Below, piece after piece: positions 1 through 9,392 of a stretch of DNA of 64,000 nt; the first letter of the stretch is position 1, and the number at the start of each line of letters is the position of its first letter. The notes under the pieces were generated by a model. It did not search any database. It was not told the origin of the DNA and was given only the letters and a program-made list of their open reading frames with translations. Source of the stretch: Primorskyibacter aestuariivivens (GTDB lineage Bacteria > Pseudomonadota > Alphaproteobacteria > Rhodobacterales > Rhodobacteraceae); contig NZ_JAQIOZ010000009.1 in the NCBI RefSeq assembly GCF_028023675.1, forward strand, positions 62,001 through 126,000, given 5' to 3'. The translations under genes and the position numbers were made by a program.

Positions 1-134
1 AATGGCAAGCCTGCTGGCGCTTGCGCACCGGTGAACACGAACAAGCCACAAAACCCGCCGTTGTGACGTCCTGTTTCCCTTGCGTTTGCCGCGTTAATCC
101 TTAGGTATTCGCAAAATTCGCCAGGGAGATCATC

Positions 135-1970
135 ATGCCGCATTATCGTTCCAGAACCACCACCCATGGCCGCAACATGGCCGGTGCCCGCGGGCTTTGG
201 CGCGCAACCGGCATGACCGATGATGATTTCGGCAAGCCGATCATCGCCATCGTGAACTCCTTTACCCAGTTCGTGCCGGGTCACGTGCACCTCAAGGATC
301 TGGGCCAGATGGTGGCGCGCGAAGTGGAAAAGGCTGGTGGCGTCGCCAAGGAATTCAACACCATCGCGGTGGATGACGGTATCGCCATGGGCCATGACGG
401 GATGCTCTATTCCCTGCCCTCGCGCGAGGTGATCGCCGACAGCGTGGAATACATGGTCAACGCCCATTGCGCCGATGCCATGGTCTGTATCTCGAACTGT
501 GACAAGATCACGCCCGGCATGCTGATGGCGGCCATGCGGCTGAACATCCCGGCGATCTTTGTCTCGGGCGGCCCGATGGAAGCGGGCAAGATCGACATCG
601 CCGATCTGGACATGAAGAAAATCGACCTTGTCGATGCCATGGTCGCCGCGGCAAGCGATACCATGACCGACGATCAGGTCCAGCATATCGAGGAAAACGC
701 CTGTCCGACTTGTGGGTCGTGCTCGGGCATGTTCACCGCCAACTCGATGAACTGTCTGGCCGAGGCCTTGGGTCTGGCGCTTCCGGGCAACGGTTCGACC
801 CTGGCCACCCATGCGGACCGCAAGGCGCTGTTCCTTGAAGCGGGCCGCCGCATTGTGGAGATCACCAAACGCCACTATGAGCTTGACGAGAAAGGCTTTC
901 TCCCGCGTGAGATCGCCACGTTCGACGCCTTTGAAAACGCCATGAGCCTGGATATCGCCATGGGCGGCTCCACCAATACGGTGCTGCACCTTCTGGCCAT
1001 CGCGCATGAGGGCGGCGTGGATTTCACCATGCAGGATATCGACCGGCTGTCGCGCAAGGTGCCGTGCCTCTGCAAGGTCGCGCCCAATATCGAGAATGTG
1101 CATATGGAAGACGTGCACCGTGCGGGCGGGATTTTCTCGATCCTCGGAGAACTGTACCGCGCGGACCTTTTGCACGGCCATTGCGCCACGGTGCACACCC
1201 CCTCCATGGCCGAGGCGATCAATCACTGGGATATCGCCGTGGCCAACAACCCCGAGGCCGAGGCGCTGTTCAAAGCGGCCCCCGGCGGTGTGCGCACGAC
1301 GCAGGCCTTTAGCCAGGACAACCGCTACAAGGAGCTGGACAAGGACCGCAAAGGCGGCGTGATCCGCTCCAAGGAGAATGCGTTTAGCCAGGATGGTGGT
1401 CTTGCGGTGCTGTTTGGCAATATCGCCGAGGATGGCTGTATCGTGAAAACCGCCGGTGTGGACGCGTCCATTCTGAAATTCACTGGCAGCGCCTATGTCT
1501 GCGAAAGCCAGGATCAGGCGGTGAGCGATATCCTCACCGGCAAGGTCAAGGCGGGTGATGTGGTGGTGATCCGCTACGAGGGCCCACGCGGCGGCCCGGG
1601 CATGCAGGAAATGCTCTATCCCACCAGCTATCTGAAATCCAAAGGGCTGGGCAAGGAATGCGCGCTCCTGACCGACGGCCGCTTCTCCGGCGGCACTTCG
1701 GGGCTGTCCATTGGCCACGTCTCGCCCGAAGCGGCCGAAGGCGGCACCATCGGGCTGGTCGAGCAAGGTGACGTGATCGAGATCGACATTCCCAACCGCT
1801 CGATCCAGCTCAAGGTCGATGACGCAACGCTCGCCGCCCGCCGCGAGGCGCAGGAGGCCGCCGGCTGGAAACCCGCGCAGCCGCGCAAGCGCAAGGTGTC
1901 CACCGCGCTCAAGGCCTATGCCAAGCTGACCACATCGGCCGCCAAGGGCGCGGTCCGCATGCTGGACTGA
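135..1970 (+). CDS. ilvD: Dihydroxy-acid dehydratase
   Basis: Dehydrates 2,3-dihydroxy-isovalerate and 2,3-dihydroxy-3-methylvalerate to 2-oxo acids, the third common step of valine and isoleucine synthesis in the cytoplasm. The 611-residue product reads like E. coli IlvD from end to end: N-terminal [18 protein letters not shown], the cluster-ligand region with C122 in SNCDK, and the [12 protein letters not shown] segment (C190, C193, C196). The length is normal for the family. The start is supported by AGGGAG seven bases upstream. It is monocistronic here; a hairpin follows at once. Its distant paralogue edd lies at 50.9 kb in the same window. Confidence 0.97.
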   Translation: MPHYRSRTTTHGRNMAGARGLWRATGMTDDDFGKPIIAIVNSFTQFVPGHVHLKDLGQMVAREVEKAGGVAKEFNTIAVDDGIAMGHDGMLYSLPSREVIADSVEYMVNAHCADAMVCISNCDKITPGMLMAAMRLNIPAIFVSGGPMEAGKIDIADLDMKKIDLVDAMVAAASDTMTDDQVQHIEENACPTCGSCSGMFTANSMNCLAEALGLALPGNGSTLATHADRKALFLEAGRRIVEITKRHYELDEKGFLPREIATFDAFENAMSLDIAMGGSTNTVLHLLAIAHEGGVDFTMQDIDRLSRKVPCLCKVAPNIENVHMEDVHRAGGIFSILGELYRADLLHGHCATVHTPSMAEAINHWDIAVANNPEAEALFKAAPGGVRTTQAFSQDNRYKELDKDRKGGVIRSKENAFSQDGGLAVLFGNIAEDGCIVKTAGVDASILKFTGSAYVCESQDQAVSDILTGKVKAGDVVVIRYEGPRGGPGMQEMLYPTSYLKSKGLGKECALLTDGRFSGGTSGLSIGHVSPEAAEGGTIGLVEQGDVIEIDIPNRSIQLKVDDATLAARREAQEAAGWKPAQPRKRKVSTALKAYAKLTTSAAKGAVRMLD

Positions 1971-1979
1971 CCTTCTTTC

Positions 1980-2019
1980 TGCCGGGGCAAATCCGCGGTC
2001 CAACCGCCCTGCCCCGGCA
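1980..2019 (+). terminator. Hairpin after ilvD
   Basis: A perfect 10-bp stem (TGCCGGGGCA at 1980-1989, TGCCCCGGCA at 2010-2019) encloses a second small stem (GCGGT/ACCGC). No T-tract follows, so it may end transcription poorly or act mainly to protect the mRNA 3' end. Its place right after the ilvD stop suggests a 3'-end structure. Confidence 0.5.
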
Positions 2020-2184
2020 CGATGACAGAAGCACTCCCAAGCCATTCCTGCCCTTTCATTTTTCTGGACAGGGCCGCGTGATCCTGTCTAAAGATAAAGG
2101 GACCCGGAGCCACTTGCAGCCGGGTGCCCATATTTTGATGAATGCCTTTTGATCCTGTGCCGCGCCCAAGGAGAGCTTGCCTCT

Positions 2185-2946
2185 ATGCAAACCTTTCGGA
2201 ACCAGTATCTGCTGGACCTGACCAATGCTCCGAGCATCGAGGTCCTGTGGGACATGCATACCCGGAAGATGGCGGAATATGGGTTCGACCGGCTGCTCTA
2301 CGGCTTTACCTACTACCGGACGGAAACTTCGCTGGGTGATCCCAATGATTTCCTGATGCTGACCAATCACGACCCGGCCTATACCGATGAATTCGTCGGC
2401 AAGGAACTCTACAAGAACGCGCCCATGACCCGTTGGGCGATGGAAAACGAAGGCGTGGCGTCGTGGCGGCTGATTGGCGAGATGGCCGAACAGGGCGCGC
2501 TGACCGATCAGGAAATGGCCGTCGTGGGCTTTAACCAGAAGATGGGTGTCACTGCCGGGTATACGATTTCTTTCAAGGCGGTGTCGGCCCGCTCCAAAGG
2601 CGCAATTGCCCTGACCGCAAAACGCGGCATGAGCCAGACAGATGTCGAAGAGATCTGGGCCGAAAAAGGCAATGAGATCGTCGCCATGAACAATGTGGCG
2701 CATCTCAAGATCCTCACCCTGCCCTTTACCGGTATCGGCAAGAAACTGACCGCGCGCCAGCGTGAGGCGCTGGAATGGGTGGGCGACGGCAAAACCACGC
2801 AGGACATCGCGCTGTTGATGGGGCTGACGCCCGCGACGGTGGAAAAACACCTGCGTCTCGCGCGCGAGGCGCTGAACGTGGAAACCACGGCGCAAGCCGT
2901 GCTCAAGGCCGCGTTCCAGAACCAGATGTTCGTGCTCGACCTCTGA
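2185..2946 (+). CDS. LuxR-family regulator with autoinducer-binding-type domain
   Basis: A 253-residue transcription factor. Residues about 10-170 resemble the autoinducer-binding fold. The C-terminal 65 residues form a GerE/LuxR helix-turn-helix (LTARQREALEWVGDGKTTQD, then ATVEKHLRLAREALN). The ATG at 2185 is chosen because AAGGAG lies 11 bases upstream; an in-frame ATG at 2149 has no such site. The Trp/Tyr/Asp-Pro-x-Trp positions that contact acyl-homoserine lactones in TraR/LuxR are not obvious in the stretch after YGFTYYRTE, and no luxI gene is visible in this window. It could therefore be a LuxR 'solo' with another ligand or none. Confidence 0.85.
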   Translation: MQTFRNQYLLDLTNAPSIEVLWDMHTRKMAEYGFDRLLYGFTYYRTETSLGDPNDFLMLTNHDPAYTDEFVGKELYKNAPMTRWAMENEGVASWRLIGEMAEQGALTDQEMAVVGFNQKMGVTAGYTISFKAVSARSKGAIALTAKRGMSQTDVEEIWAEKGNEIVAMNNVAHLKILTLPFTGIGKKLTARQREALEWVGDGKTTQDIALLMGLTPATVEKHLRLAREALNVETTAQAVLKAAFQNQMFVLDL

Positions 2947-3396
2947 GGCGCGAATCTGCCCGCTCAATCGCACCGGCGCCTAGATACCTCATGCCGCGGT
3001 CTTTCGCGAAGCCCCGAAACGTCCGGCATCGCAAGTGTGATTTCCCTCACAGCTATCGGTTTTTCTTATGCCCCAAAGCGCTTTAGCCGGGAAGCACGGC
3101 CGAGGGTACGGAAAACCGTACTTTCGTGACGTGGGGTAAATGGGGCAATCTACAGATGTTCCGTGAGTGGTGGCTTTAGCCAGGGAACGTCAGGACAGTG
3201 ATCCTTGAGATTGCAAGGCAACGCCGTTCTGCCCGGGAAACCGGAGGTCGGCTGGCAGTGAATTTCTCCATTGCCGGTCGGCCAATCGGGCCATTCTGTC
3301 TCATCCCCATTGTCCGGGATGGCCCATCATAAATCGGGGCTGGTTGTCGCGACCAGCCCCGCATCTCGTGCGATCCAACGACACCTCATATACACA
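2947..3396. other. Gene-free interval between luxR-type gene and tsf
   Basis: No convincing coding region: short ORFs here lack ribosome binding sites and family resemblance. One compact hairpin stands out (GTACGG, AAAA loop, CCGTAC at 3106-3121), followed by weakly structured sequence. The right end runs into a twin-hairpin repeat and the tsf terminator. Confidence 0.6.
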
Positions 3397-3442
3397 CGAT
3401 TTCTTTTGAAGAAATCGGTCCGGAAACTTTGAAAGTTTCCGG
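3397..3442. repeat. Twin-hairpin repeat, copy 1
   Basis: Two adjacent perfect palindromes. The first has a 9-bp stem CGATTTCTT/AAGAAATCG with a TTG loop (3397-3417). The second has an 11-bp stem CCGGAAACTTT/AAAGTTTCCGG around one G (3420-3442). They are joined by GT. A second copy in the opposite orientation lies at 56609-56655. Here it lies just beyond the 3' end of tsf, past the ordinary terminator. Confidence 0.75.
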
Positions 3443-3456
3443 TGACCTCGGCGCAG

Positions 3457-3486
3457 AAACAAAAGGGCCCGCCAACCGGCGAGCCC
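3457..3486 (-). terminator. Rho-independent terminator of rpsB-tsf
   Basis: Read on the minus strand, GGGCTCGCCGGTTGGCGGGC forms a GC-rich hairpin (3465-3486, one mismatch) followed by the T-rich run TTTTGTTT (3464-3457). It lies 25 bases past the tsf stop codon, the expected spot for the end of the rpsB-tsf transcript. Confidence 0.85.
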
Positions 3487-3510
3487 TTCCACATCGTCTG
3501 AGACGAAAAC

Positions 3511-4392
3511 TTAGCCCTGAGCGGCCTTGGCCACTTCTGCGGCGAAGTCTTCTTCTTTCTTCTCGATGCCTTCACCCACTTCGAGGCGGACATAGCCGAG
3601 GATTTCCACGCCAGCCGCCCTGGCCGCCGCTTCCACGGTGTTGTCGGGATCGACGACAAACGCCTGGTTCAGAAGCGTGATCTCGGCCAGGAATTTCTTC
3701 ATGCGGCCTTCGATCATCTTCTCGATCACCTGCTCCGGCTTGCCGGATTCGCGGGCGATGTCGATCTGGATCTGACGTTCTTTTTCCACCACAGCCGGGT
3801 CCAGCGCCTCGACATTCAGCGCCTGGGGGCGCGGGTCGGCGGCGGCGACGTGCATCGCGACCTGCTTGCCGAACGCTTCGTTGTCACCGGACAGCGCGAC
3901 CAGAACACCGATCTTGCCCATGCCGGGCGCAGCCGCGTTGTGCACATAGGACACCACGGAGGCACCTTCGACGGTTTCCATGCGACGCAGCGACATGTTC
4001 TCGCCGATGGTGGCGATCTTGTCGGTGATCACCTCGGAGACGGCTTTGCCGCCCATGTCAGCTGCGGCCAGCTCTTCCACGTTCGACACACCCAGAGCGG
4101 CGTTGGCGATGCCCGACACCATGTCCTGGAATTCAGCGTTTTTCGCCACAAAGTCGGTTTCCGAGTTCACCTCGACAACCACACCCTTGCCACCTTCCAC
4201 GGCGACGGCCACAAGGCCCTCGGCGGCGGTACGGCCGGATTTCTTGGCGGCTTTCGCCAGACCCTTGGTGCGCAGCCAGTCGATGGCCGCTTCCATGTCA
4301 CCGTCGGTCTCGGTCAGCGCTTTCTTGGCATCCATCATGCCCGCGCCAGTCATTTCGCGCAGTTCTTTTACCTGTGCAGCTGTGATCGCCAT
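3511..4392 (-). CDS. tsf: Elongation factor Ts
   Basis: Guanine-nucleotide exchange factor that recycles EF-Tu from GDP to GTP form during translation. The 293-residue product starts [20 protein letters not shown], the conserved UBA-like N terminus of EF-Ts, followed by the MDAKKALTE motif and two core subdomains (for example [12 protein letters not shown]). The start at 4392 is preferred over an upstream in-frame ATG because GAGGAG precedes it and homologues begin here. It lies downstream of rpsB with a 90-base gap, the usual bacterial order. Confidence 0.97.
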   Translation of the reverse strand: MAITAAQVKELREMTGAGMMDAKKALTETDGDMEAAIDWLRTKGLAKAAKKSGRTAAEGLVAVAVEGGKGVVVEVNSETDFVAKNAEFQDMVSGIANAALGVSNVEELAAADMGGKAVSEVITDKIATIGENMSLRRMETVEGASVVSYVHNAAAPGMGKIGVLVALSGDNEAFGKQVAMHVAAADPRPQALNVEALDPAVVEKERQIQIDIARESGKPEQVIEKMIEGRMKKFLAEITLLNQAFVVDPDNTVEAAARAAGVEILGYVRLEVGEGIEKKEEDFAAEVAKAAQG

Positions 4393-4482
4393 ATCGGCTC
4401 TCCTCATGTCAAATGGTCTTGGGGGCAAAGTCTCCCCTGCCCCCTGATCAGAAATGCATGTCACGCGTGTGACAGCCGGGGC

Positions 4483-5256
4483 TTACCCTTGGGCGGGCGC
4501 CTCTTCGGCCACGGCTTCCTCAACGGGAGCCTCTTCCATCGCGCCAAGGTCAACGCCTGCGGCACCCAGCTGGGCCGACATGCCGTCAAGGGCTGCGCGG
4601 CTGGCCAGATCGCAATAGAGCGAGATGGCGCGCGCGGCGTCGTCGTTGCCGGGGATGATGTAATCCACACCGTCGGGCGAGCAGTTGGTGTCAACCACAG
4701 CCACAACCGGGATGCCCAGCTTGTTGGCTTCGGCCACGGCCAGCGCTTCTTTCTTCACGTCAATGACAAAGAGAAGATCCGGGGTGCCGCCCATTTCGCG
4801 GATCCCGCCGAGCGAGGCCTGCAGCTTGGCCTGGTCACGTTCCATGCCCAGACGCTCTTTCTTGGTCAGACCTTCTGCGCCACCGGCCATCTTTTCGTCG
4901 ATTTCTTTGAGACGGTTGATCGACTGCGAAACGGTTTTCCAGTTGGTGAGCGTACCGCCCAACCAACGGTGGTTCATGTAATATTGCGCGCATTTCTCTG
5001 CGGCTTCGGCCACGGGGCCGGAGGCCTGACGCTTAGTGCCGACAAACAGCACGCGGCCGCCCTTGGCGACGGTCTCGCGGATCACGTTCAGAGCCGCGTC
5101 CAGCATCGGGACGGTCTGGGTCAGGTCCATGATATGGATGCCGTTACGCTGGCCATAGATGAACTCGCCCATACGGGGGTTCCAACGCTGCGTCTGGTGG
5201 CCAAAGTGAACGCCAGCTTCGAGCAGCTGACGCATGGTGAACTCGGGAAGAGCCAT
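4483..5256 (-). CDS. rpsB: 30S ribosomal protein S2
   Basis: Structural protein of the small ribosomal subunit, needed for binding S1. The 257-residue product starts [20 protein letters not shown] and contains [20 protein letters not shown] and the late [14 protein letters not shown] signature. The C-terminal 35 residues are alanine/glutamate-rich, as in other Rhodobacterales. The start at 5256 follows the purine-rich GGAAAAGAAGC; the upstream ATG at 5289 would add a basic stretch not seen in S2. First gene of the rpsB-tsf operon, with a clear promoter about 120 bases upstream. Confidence 0.97.
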   Translation of the reverse strand: MALPEFTMRQLLEAGVHFGHQTQRWNPRMGEFIYGQRNGIHIMDLTQTVPMLDAALNVIRETVAKGGRVLFVGTKRQASGPVAEAAEKCAQYYMNHRWLGGTLTNWKTVSQSINRLKEIDEKMAGGAEGLTKKERLGMERDQAKLQASLGGIREMGGTPDLLFVIDVKKEALAVAEANKLGIPVVAVVDTNCSPDGVDYIIPGNDDAARAISLYCDLASRAALDGMSAQLGAAGVDLGAMEEAPVEEAVAEEAPAQG

Positions 5257-5375
5257 GCTTCTTTTCCTTTCCGGTTTGCGCCTCGGCACGGGATGAGAAG
5301 CGGATGCTTCAACCGGTGGACATCTGGGGATGTCTCCCCCAAAGGCCCGCCCATGCCTGCGGTTTAATGGTCGCG

Positions 5376-5404
5376 CGTATAGACGGGGTTGGGCGGGGGT
5401 GCAA
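5376..5404 (-). promoter_or_regulatory. Sigma-70 type promoter of rpsB-tsf
   Basis: On the minus strand TTGCAC (5404-5399) and TATACG (5381-5376) are separated by exactly 17 bases, a good match to a housekeeping promoter. Transcription would begin near 5369, leaving a leader of about 110 bases before rpsB. Confidence 0.7.
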
Positions 5405-5713
5405 GGGGCAATGTGGGGGACGTCGCAGTACCCAATGCAAGATTTGTGTTCCTAAGGTCAGGACGCATTCATTTCCCGACAAGAATTTTCTTTCGGTTGC
5501 GCGCGTTCCAATCTCTGCGCACCACCGAACACCCGTCTCCTCGCCATTCACCCGCCCTTTTACACCCGACTCTGTCACCGCCGGAGGCGCAGCAATACGG
5601 TCAAACCTGACAGGCTCTTCGACCCGCTGGCCCAGCAGCACATCCTGCCCCGGCCACATAGTCCGGGCCGCCGCCGGGACGTGACAGCCGAGGGCGGTCA
5701 GGGCAGGATGCGC
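5405..5713. other. Gene-free interval with a long-range inverted repeat
   Basis: No credible gene; ORFs on both strands here lack ribosome sites and recognisable content. At the fba end, CATCCTGCCC (5641-5650) is repeated inverted at 5701-5710, enclosing GC-rich sequence that can form a further hairpin (GTCC...GGAC at 5661-5680). It sits immediately after the fba stop codon, so it may be the 3' structure of the glpK-fbp-fba transcript. Confidence 0.5.
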
Positions 5714-6781
5714 TTACGCGGCAGCGGCACCTGTGGGCGCGATGCGGGCATAGCACGCGGCCATTTCCGACAGCGTGATCGGCGTGATCCGGGGCGCATG
5801 GCCTGCGCTGCCGAATTGCTCGAACCGGTCGCGGCAGACGGCGGACATGGCCTCGATCCCCGGCGCGAGGTATTTGCGCGGATCGAACTCCCCCGGGTGT
5901 TTCGCAAAAACCTTACGGATCGCGCCGGTCAGCGCCAGCCGTAGGTCGGTATCTACATTGACCTTGCGCACACCAAAGCGGATGCCCTGCTGGATTTCCT
6001 CGACCGGCACGCCCCAGGTCGGGGCAATCTCGCCGCCATGGGCGTTGATGATATCCTGCAATTCCTGCGGCACCGAGGAAGAGCCATGCATCACCAGATG
6101 CGTGTCCGGCAGGCGGGTATGGATCTCGCGCAGGCGGTCGATGGCAAGGATCTCGCCATCGGGTTTTCGGGTGAACTTGTAGGCCCCGTGCGACGTGCCG
6201 ATGGCCACGGCCAGCGCATCGACGCCGGTCAGCCGCACGAATTCGGCGGCTTCTTCCGGGTCGGTCAGAAGCTGTTCACGCGACAAGGCCCCCTCGAACC
6301 CGTGCCCGTCCTCGGCCTCGCCGCGCAGGGTTTCGAGCGACCCCAGATGCCCGATCTCCCCCTCGACCGACACACCCACCAGATGCGCCATTTCGACGAC
6401 CTTGGCGGTCACGGCGACGTTTTCTTCAAACGTGGTGGGCGTCTTGCCATCGGCTTTGAGCGAGCCGTCCATCATGACCGAGGAAAACCCGTTGGTGATG
6501 GCCGACAGGCAGGTCGCGGGCGCGTTGCCGTGGTCCTGATGCATGCAGACCGGGATATGCGGGTAAAGCTCGATTGCGGCGCGGATCAGGTGTGACAGCA
6601 CGATGTCATTGGCAAAGGCGCGCGCGCCGCGACTGGCCTGCATGATGACCGGGCTTTGGGTGGCATCCGCCGCCGCCATGATGGCGAGCATCTGCTCCAT
6701 GTTGTTCACGTTGAACGCGGGCAGCGCATAGTCATGTTCAGCCGCGTGATCGAGCAGCTGACGCAGGGAAACAAGAGCCAT
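5714..6781 (-). CDS. fba: Class II fructose-bisphosphate aldolase, Calvin-cycle subtype
   Basis: Zinc-dependent aldolase joining DHAP and glyceraldehyde 3-phosphate to fructose 1,6-bisphosphate. The 355-residue product shows the class II landmarks: [37 protein letters not shown] and [11 protein letters not shown]. The start [10 protein letters not shown] follows AAAGG and matches homologues; longer upstream frames overlap fbp. It is the third gene of glpK-fbp-fba (14-base gap after fbp). No RuBisCO or phosphoribulokinase is visible here, so in this setting it probably serves gluconeogenesis from glycerol. Confidence 0.95.
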   Translation of the reverse strand: MALVSLRQLLDHAAEHDYALPAFNVNNMEQMLAIMAAADATQSPVIMQASRGARAFANDIVLSHLIRAAIELYPHIPVCMHQDHGNAPATCLSAITNGFSSVMMDGSLKADGKTPTTFEENVAVTAKVVEMAHLVGVSVEGEIGHLGSLETLRGEAEDGHGFEGALSREQLLTDPEEAAEFVRLTGVDALAVAIGTSHGAYKFTRKPDGEILAIDRLREIHTRLPDTHLVMHGSSSVPQELQDIINAHGGEIAPTWGVPVEEIQQGIRFGVRKVNVDTDLRLALTGAIRKVFAKHPGEFDPRKYLAPGIEAMSAVCRDRFEQFGSAGHAPRITPITLSEMAACYARIAPTGAAAA

Positions 6782-6795
6782 GTCCGAACCTTTCT

Positions 6796-7803
6796 TCAGG
6801 AATGGGCGGGGGTGGCGCCCGTGGTGTGATAGTCGGTCAGCCGCGTCACCTCGTCGGCGGAGCCAAGGATGACAGGCACACGCTGGTGATGACCCGTCGG
6901 CGCGATATCGAGAATGCGCGTCTGGCCGTCGGTGGCGGCACCGCCCGCCTGTTCCACCAGAAGCGCCATGGGGCTGGCCTCGTAAAGCAGTCGCAGCTTG
7001 CCGCCCGCAGTACGGTTGCCGTCGTCTGCGGGGTAGAGAAACACGCCGCCACGGGTCAGGATGCGGTGCACCTCGGCCACCATGGAGGCGGTCCAGCGCA
7101 TGTTGAAATCGCGCCCGCGCGGGCCGGTCGCCCCTGCCAGGCATTCGTCCACATATTGCCGCACCGGTGCGTCCCACAAACGATAGCGCGAGGCGTTGAT
7201 GGCAAATTCGGATGTCTCTGCCGGGATCGTCATGCGCGGATGGGTCAGCCGGAAATCCCCGGTGCCGTATTCACAGGAAAACCCGTAAACGCCGCTGCCC
7301 ACGGTCAGAACCAGCATCATGGTCGGGCCATAGATCGCGTAGCCCGAACACATCTGCGCGCGCCCAGCCTTGAGCACGTCGCGGTCGCCATCCGCGCCCA
7401 CGGTACAGATCGAAAAGATCGAGCCGACCGACAGGTTCACATCGATATTCGATGAGCCGTCCAGCGGATCGTAGAACAGGAGATAATCGCCGCCTTCCGG
7501 CTCCTTGAGCCAGACCGCATCTTCGCGCTCTTCGCTGACCAGCGCGGCAAGGCGCGGCGAGCTTTCGCAAATCCGGGCAAAGACCTCGTCGGCGATCACG
7601 TCGAGTTTCTTCTGGTCTTCGCCCTGAACATTAGTGTCCCCGGCAAGGCCGTGATTGCCCTCGAACGCTGCGTTGCGCAGCCGGTTGCCGATCACCCGGC
7701 AGGCCGAGGCGATGTCCTCGATCAGGAAAATGAGATTGGGATCGAGCCCGCCGGGTTCAGCATGGCGGGTCAGGAAGCGGCGCAGTGTGATCGGTTCGGA
7801 CAT
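6796..7803 (-). CDS. fbp: Class I fructose-1,6-bisphosphatase
   Basis: Hydrolyses fructose 1,6-bisphosphate to fructose 6-phosphate, the committed gluconeogenic step. The 335-residue product carries the metal-binding signature [13 protein letters not shown] and the substrate region RYRLWDAP...[14 protein letters not shown] typical of the FBPase I family (not GlpX). The start at 7803 lies two bases after the glpK stop codon, so the two genes are probably translationally coupled; the in-frame start at 7842 would lie inside glpK. Membership of a glycerol operon suggests co-expression when glycerol is the carbon source. Confidence 0.95.
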   Translation of the reverse strand: MSEPITLRRFLTRHAEPGGLDPNLIFLIEDIASACRVIGNRLRNAAFEGNHGLAGDTNVQGEDQKKLDVIADEVFARICESSPRLAALVSEEREDAVWLKEPEGGDYLLFYDPLDGSSNIDVNLSVGSIFSICTVGADGDRDVLKAGRAQMCSGYAIYGPTMMLVLTVGSGVYGFSCEYGTGDFRLTHPRMTIPAETSEFAINASRYRLWDAPVRQYVDECLAGATGPRGRDFNMRWTASMVAEVHRILTRGGVFLYPADDGNRTAGGKLRLLYEASPMALLVEQAGGAATDGQTRILDIAPTGHHQRVPVILGSADEVTRLTDYHTTGATPAHS

Positions 7804-7805
7804 GC

Positions 7806-9284
7806 TCAGAAACTCATCGTCGCGGTCACGGCCCGTTGCCAAGCGGCATATTTCCGGTCGCGATCCTCACCCGCCATCGACGGCTCGAAACTCCGTTCCA
7901 GCGCCCATGTCGCGGCGAACCCGTCCATATCGGGGTAAATACCTGCGCGGCTACCCGCCAGCCAGGCCGCCCCAAGCGCGGTGGTCTCCAGCACCTTGGG
8001 CCGGTCCACGCGGGCGTCGATGATGTCAGACAGGAACTGCATCGTGTAATCCGAGGCGCTCATGCCGCCGTCAACTCGAAGCACTGCGTCCCCTGCCCCG
8101 CCCATATCGGCCTGCATCGCGGCCAGAAGATCGCGGGTCTGGTAGCCCACGCTCTCCAGCGCGGCGCGGGCGAATTCTTCCGGCCCCGAGCCACGGGTCA
8201 GGCCGAACACCGCACCGCGGCATTCGGCGTTCCAATAGGGCGCGCCCAGCCCGGTGAAGGCCGGCACCAGAACCACGTTCTGCGCAGGATCGGCGGCTTC
8301 GGCCAGCGGTTGCGTCTCTTTCGCCTCACGGATGATCTTGAGCCCGTCGCGCAGCCATTGCACCACGGCACCGGCGATAAAGATCGAGCCTTCCAGCGCA
8401 TAGGTCGGCTTGCCATCCAGCTGATAGGCGATGGTGGTCAGCAGCCGGTTTTGCGACCGCACCGGCGTATCGCCCGTGTTGATCAGCGCAAAACAGCCGG
8501 TGCCATAGGTGGATTTCAGCATACCGGGCTCAAAGCACGCCTGCCCCACCGTGGCAGCCTGCTGGTCGCCCGCGATGCCCAGGATCGGGATCGGGCGGCC
8601 AAAGAGATCGGCGCGCGTTTCACCGAAATCGGCGGCGCAGTCGCGGACCTCGGGCAGCATGGACATGGGAATGCCCAGCCGGTCGCAGATGGTTTTCGAC
8701 CAGCGCCCCTTGCGGATGTCATAAAGCATGGTCCGCGCCGCATTGGTAGCATCGGTTACATGCGCCGCACCGCCGGTCAGGTTCCAGACCAGCCATGTAT
8801 CAACGGTGCCGAAAACCAATTCGCCGGCCTCAGCCCGCGCCCGGGCACCCTCCACATTGTCGAGTATCCAGGCCAGTTTCGTGCCGCTGAAATACGGGTC
8901 CAGCAAAAGGCCCGTGCGGTCGGTCACCACCTCTTCGAACCCGTCCGCCTTGAGCGTCTGACACATGGACGAGGTGCGCCGGTCTTGCCAGACAATGGCG
9001 TTATGGACGGGTTTGCCGGTGCTGCGGTCCCAGACCAGCGTCGTTTCGCGCTGGTTGGTGATGCCGATCGCGGCAATCTCGGCCCCGCCGGATTTCTCGA
9101 TGGCCGCCCGGCAGGTCGCCGCCGTGGTCGCCCAGAGATCGCCCGGGTCATGCTCGACCCAACCGCTGTCGGGGAAATGCTGGGGGAATTCTTCCTGCGC
9201 CGAGGCAATGGCGCGCATATCCCCGTCAAAGACGATGGCGCGTGTTGATGTGGTGCCCTGATCAATGGCCAAAATGTGGGTCAT
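7806..9284 (-). CDS. glpK: Glycerol kinase
   Basis: Phosphorylates glycerol to sn-glycerol 3-phosphate with ATP. The 492-residue protein has the FGGY-kinase fold: N-terminal ATP motif [14 protein letters not shown], glycerol-contact stretch [16 protein letters not shown], and C-terminal [19 protein letters not shown] and [16 protein letters not shown]. It is separated from glpV upstream by about 108 bases including a terminator, so it may have its own promoter or depend on read-through. It heads the glpK-fbp-fba unit. Confidence 0.96.
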   Translation of the reverse strand: MTHILAIDQGTTSTRAIVFDGDMRAIASAQEEFPQHFPDSGWVEHDPGDLWATTAATCRAAIEKSGGAEIAAIGITNQRETTLVWDRSTGKPVHNAIVWQDRRTSSMCQTLKADGFEEVVTDRTGLLLDPYFSGTKLAWILDNVEGARARAEAGELVFGTVDTWLVWNLTGGAAHVTDATNAARTMLYDIRKGRWSKTICDRLGIPMSMLPEVRDCAADFGETRADLFGRPIPILGIAGDQQAATVGQACFEPGMLKSTYGTGCFALINTGDTPVRSQNRLLTTIAYQLDGKPTYALEGSIFIAGAVVQWLRDGLKIIREAKETQPLAEAADPAQNVVLVPAFTGLGAPYWNAECRGAVFGLTRGSGPEEFARAALESVGYQTRDLLAAMQADMGGAGDAVLRVDGGMSASDYTMQFLSDIIDARVDRPKVLETTALGAAWLAGSRAGIYPDMDGFAATWALERSFEPSMAGEDRDRKYAAWQRAVTATMSF

Positions 9285-9350
9285 GCCAATCCTCTCCCTC
9301 GTTGCGGTTGCAGGCTATGTCTTTGCGGCGTGATGTAAAATGGACAAAAG

Positions 9351-9379
9351 AAAAGCCGAGGCCCAGAGCGGGCCCCGGC
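9351..9379 (-). terminator. Terminator after glpV
   Basis: On the minus strand a hairpin (CGGC, bulge, GGCCC; loop GCTCT; GGGCC, bulge, GCCG; 9379-9355) is followed by TTTTCTTTT. It sits just past the glpV stop codon and separates the transporter operon from glpK. Confidence 0.8.
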
Positions 9380-9392
9380 CGGGGAGGAAGGC

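Noticed and set aside
2056-2973. Long minus-strand ORF opposite the LuxR-type gene
   Set aside because: It is an antisense shadow: composition is His/Arg-rich and unlike any family, and the plus strand carries an obvious LuxR protein with a good ribosome site.
3850-5367. 505-codon plus-strand ORF over tsf and rpsB
   Set aside because: Antisense shadow of two certain genes; low-complexity Gly/His-rich translation.
5304-5684. Plus-strand ORF between rpsB and fba
   Set aside because: No ribosome site, no family features, and its first part overlaps the rpsB leader and promoter.
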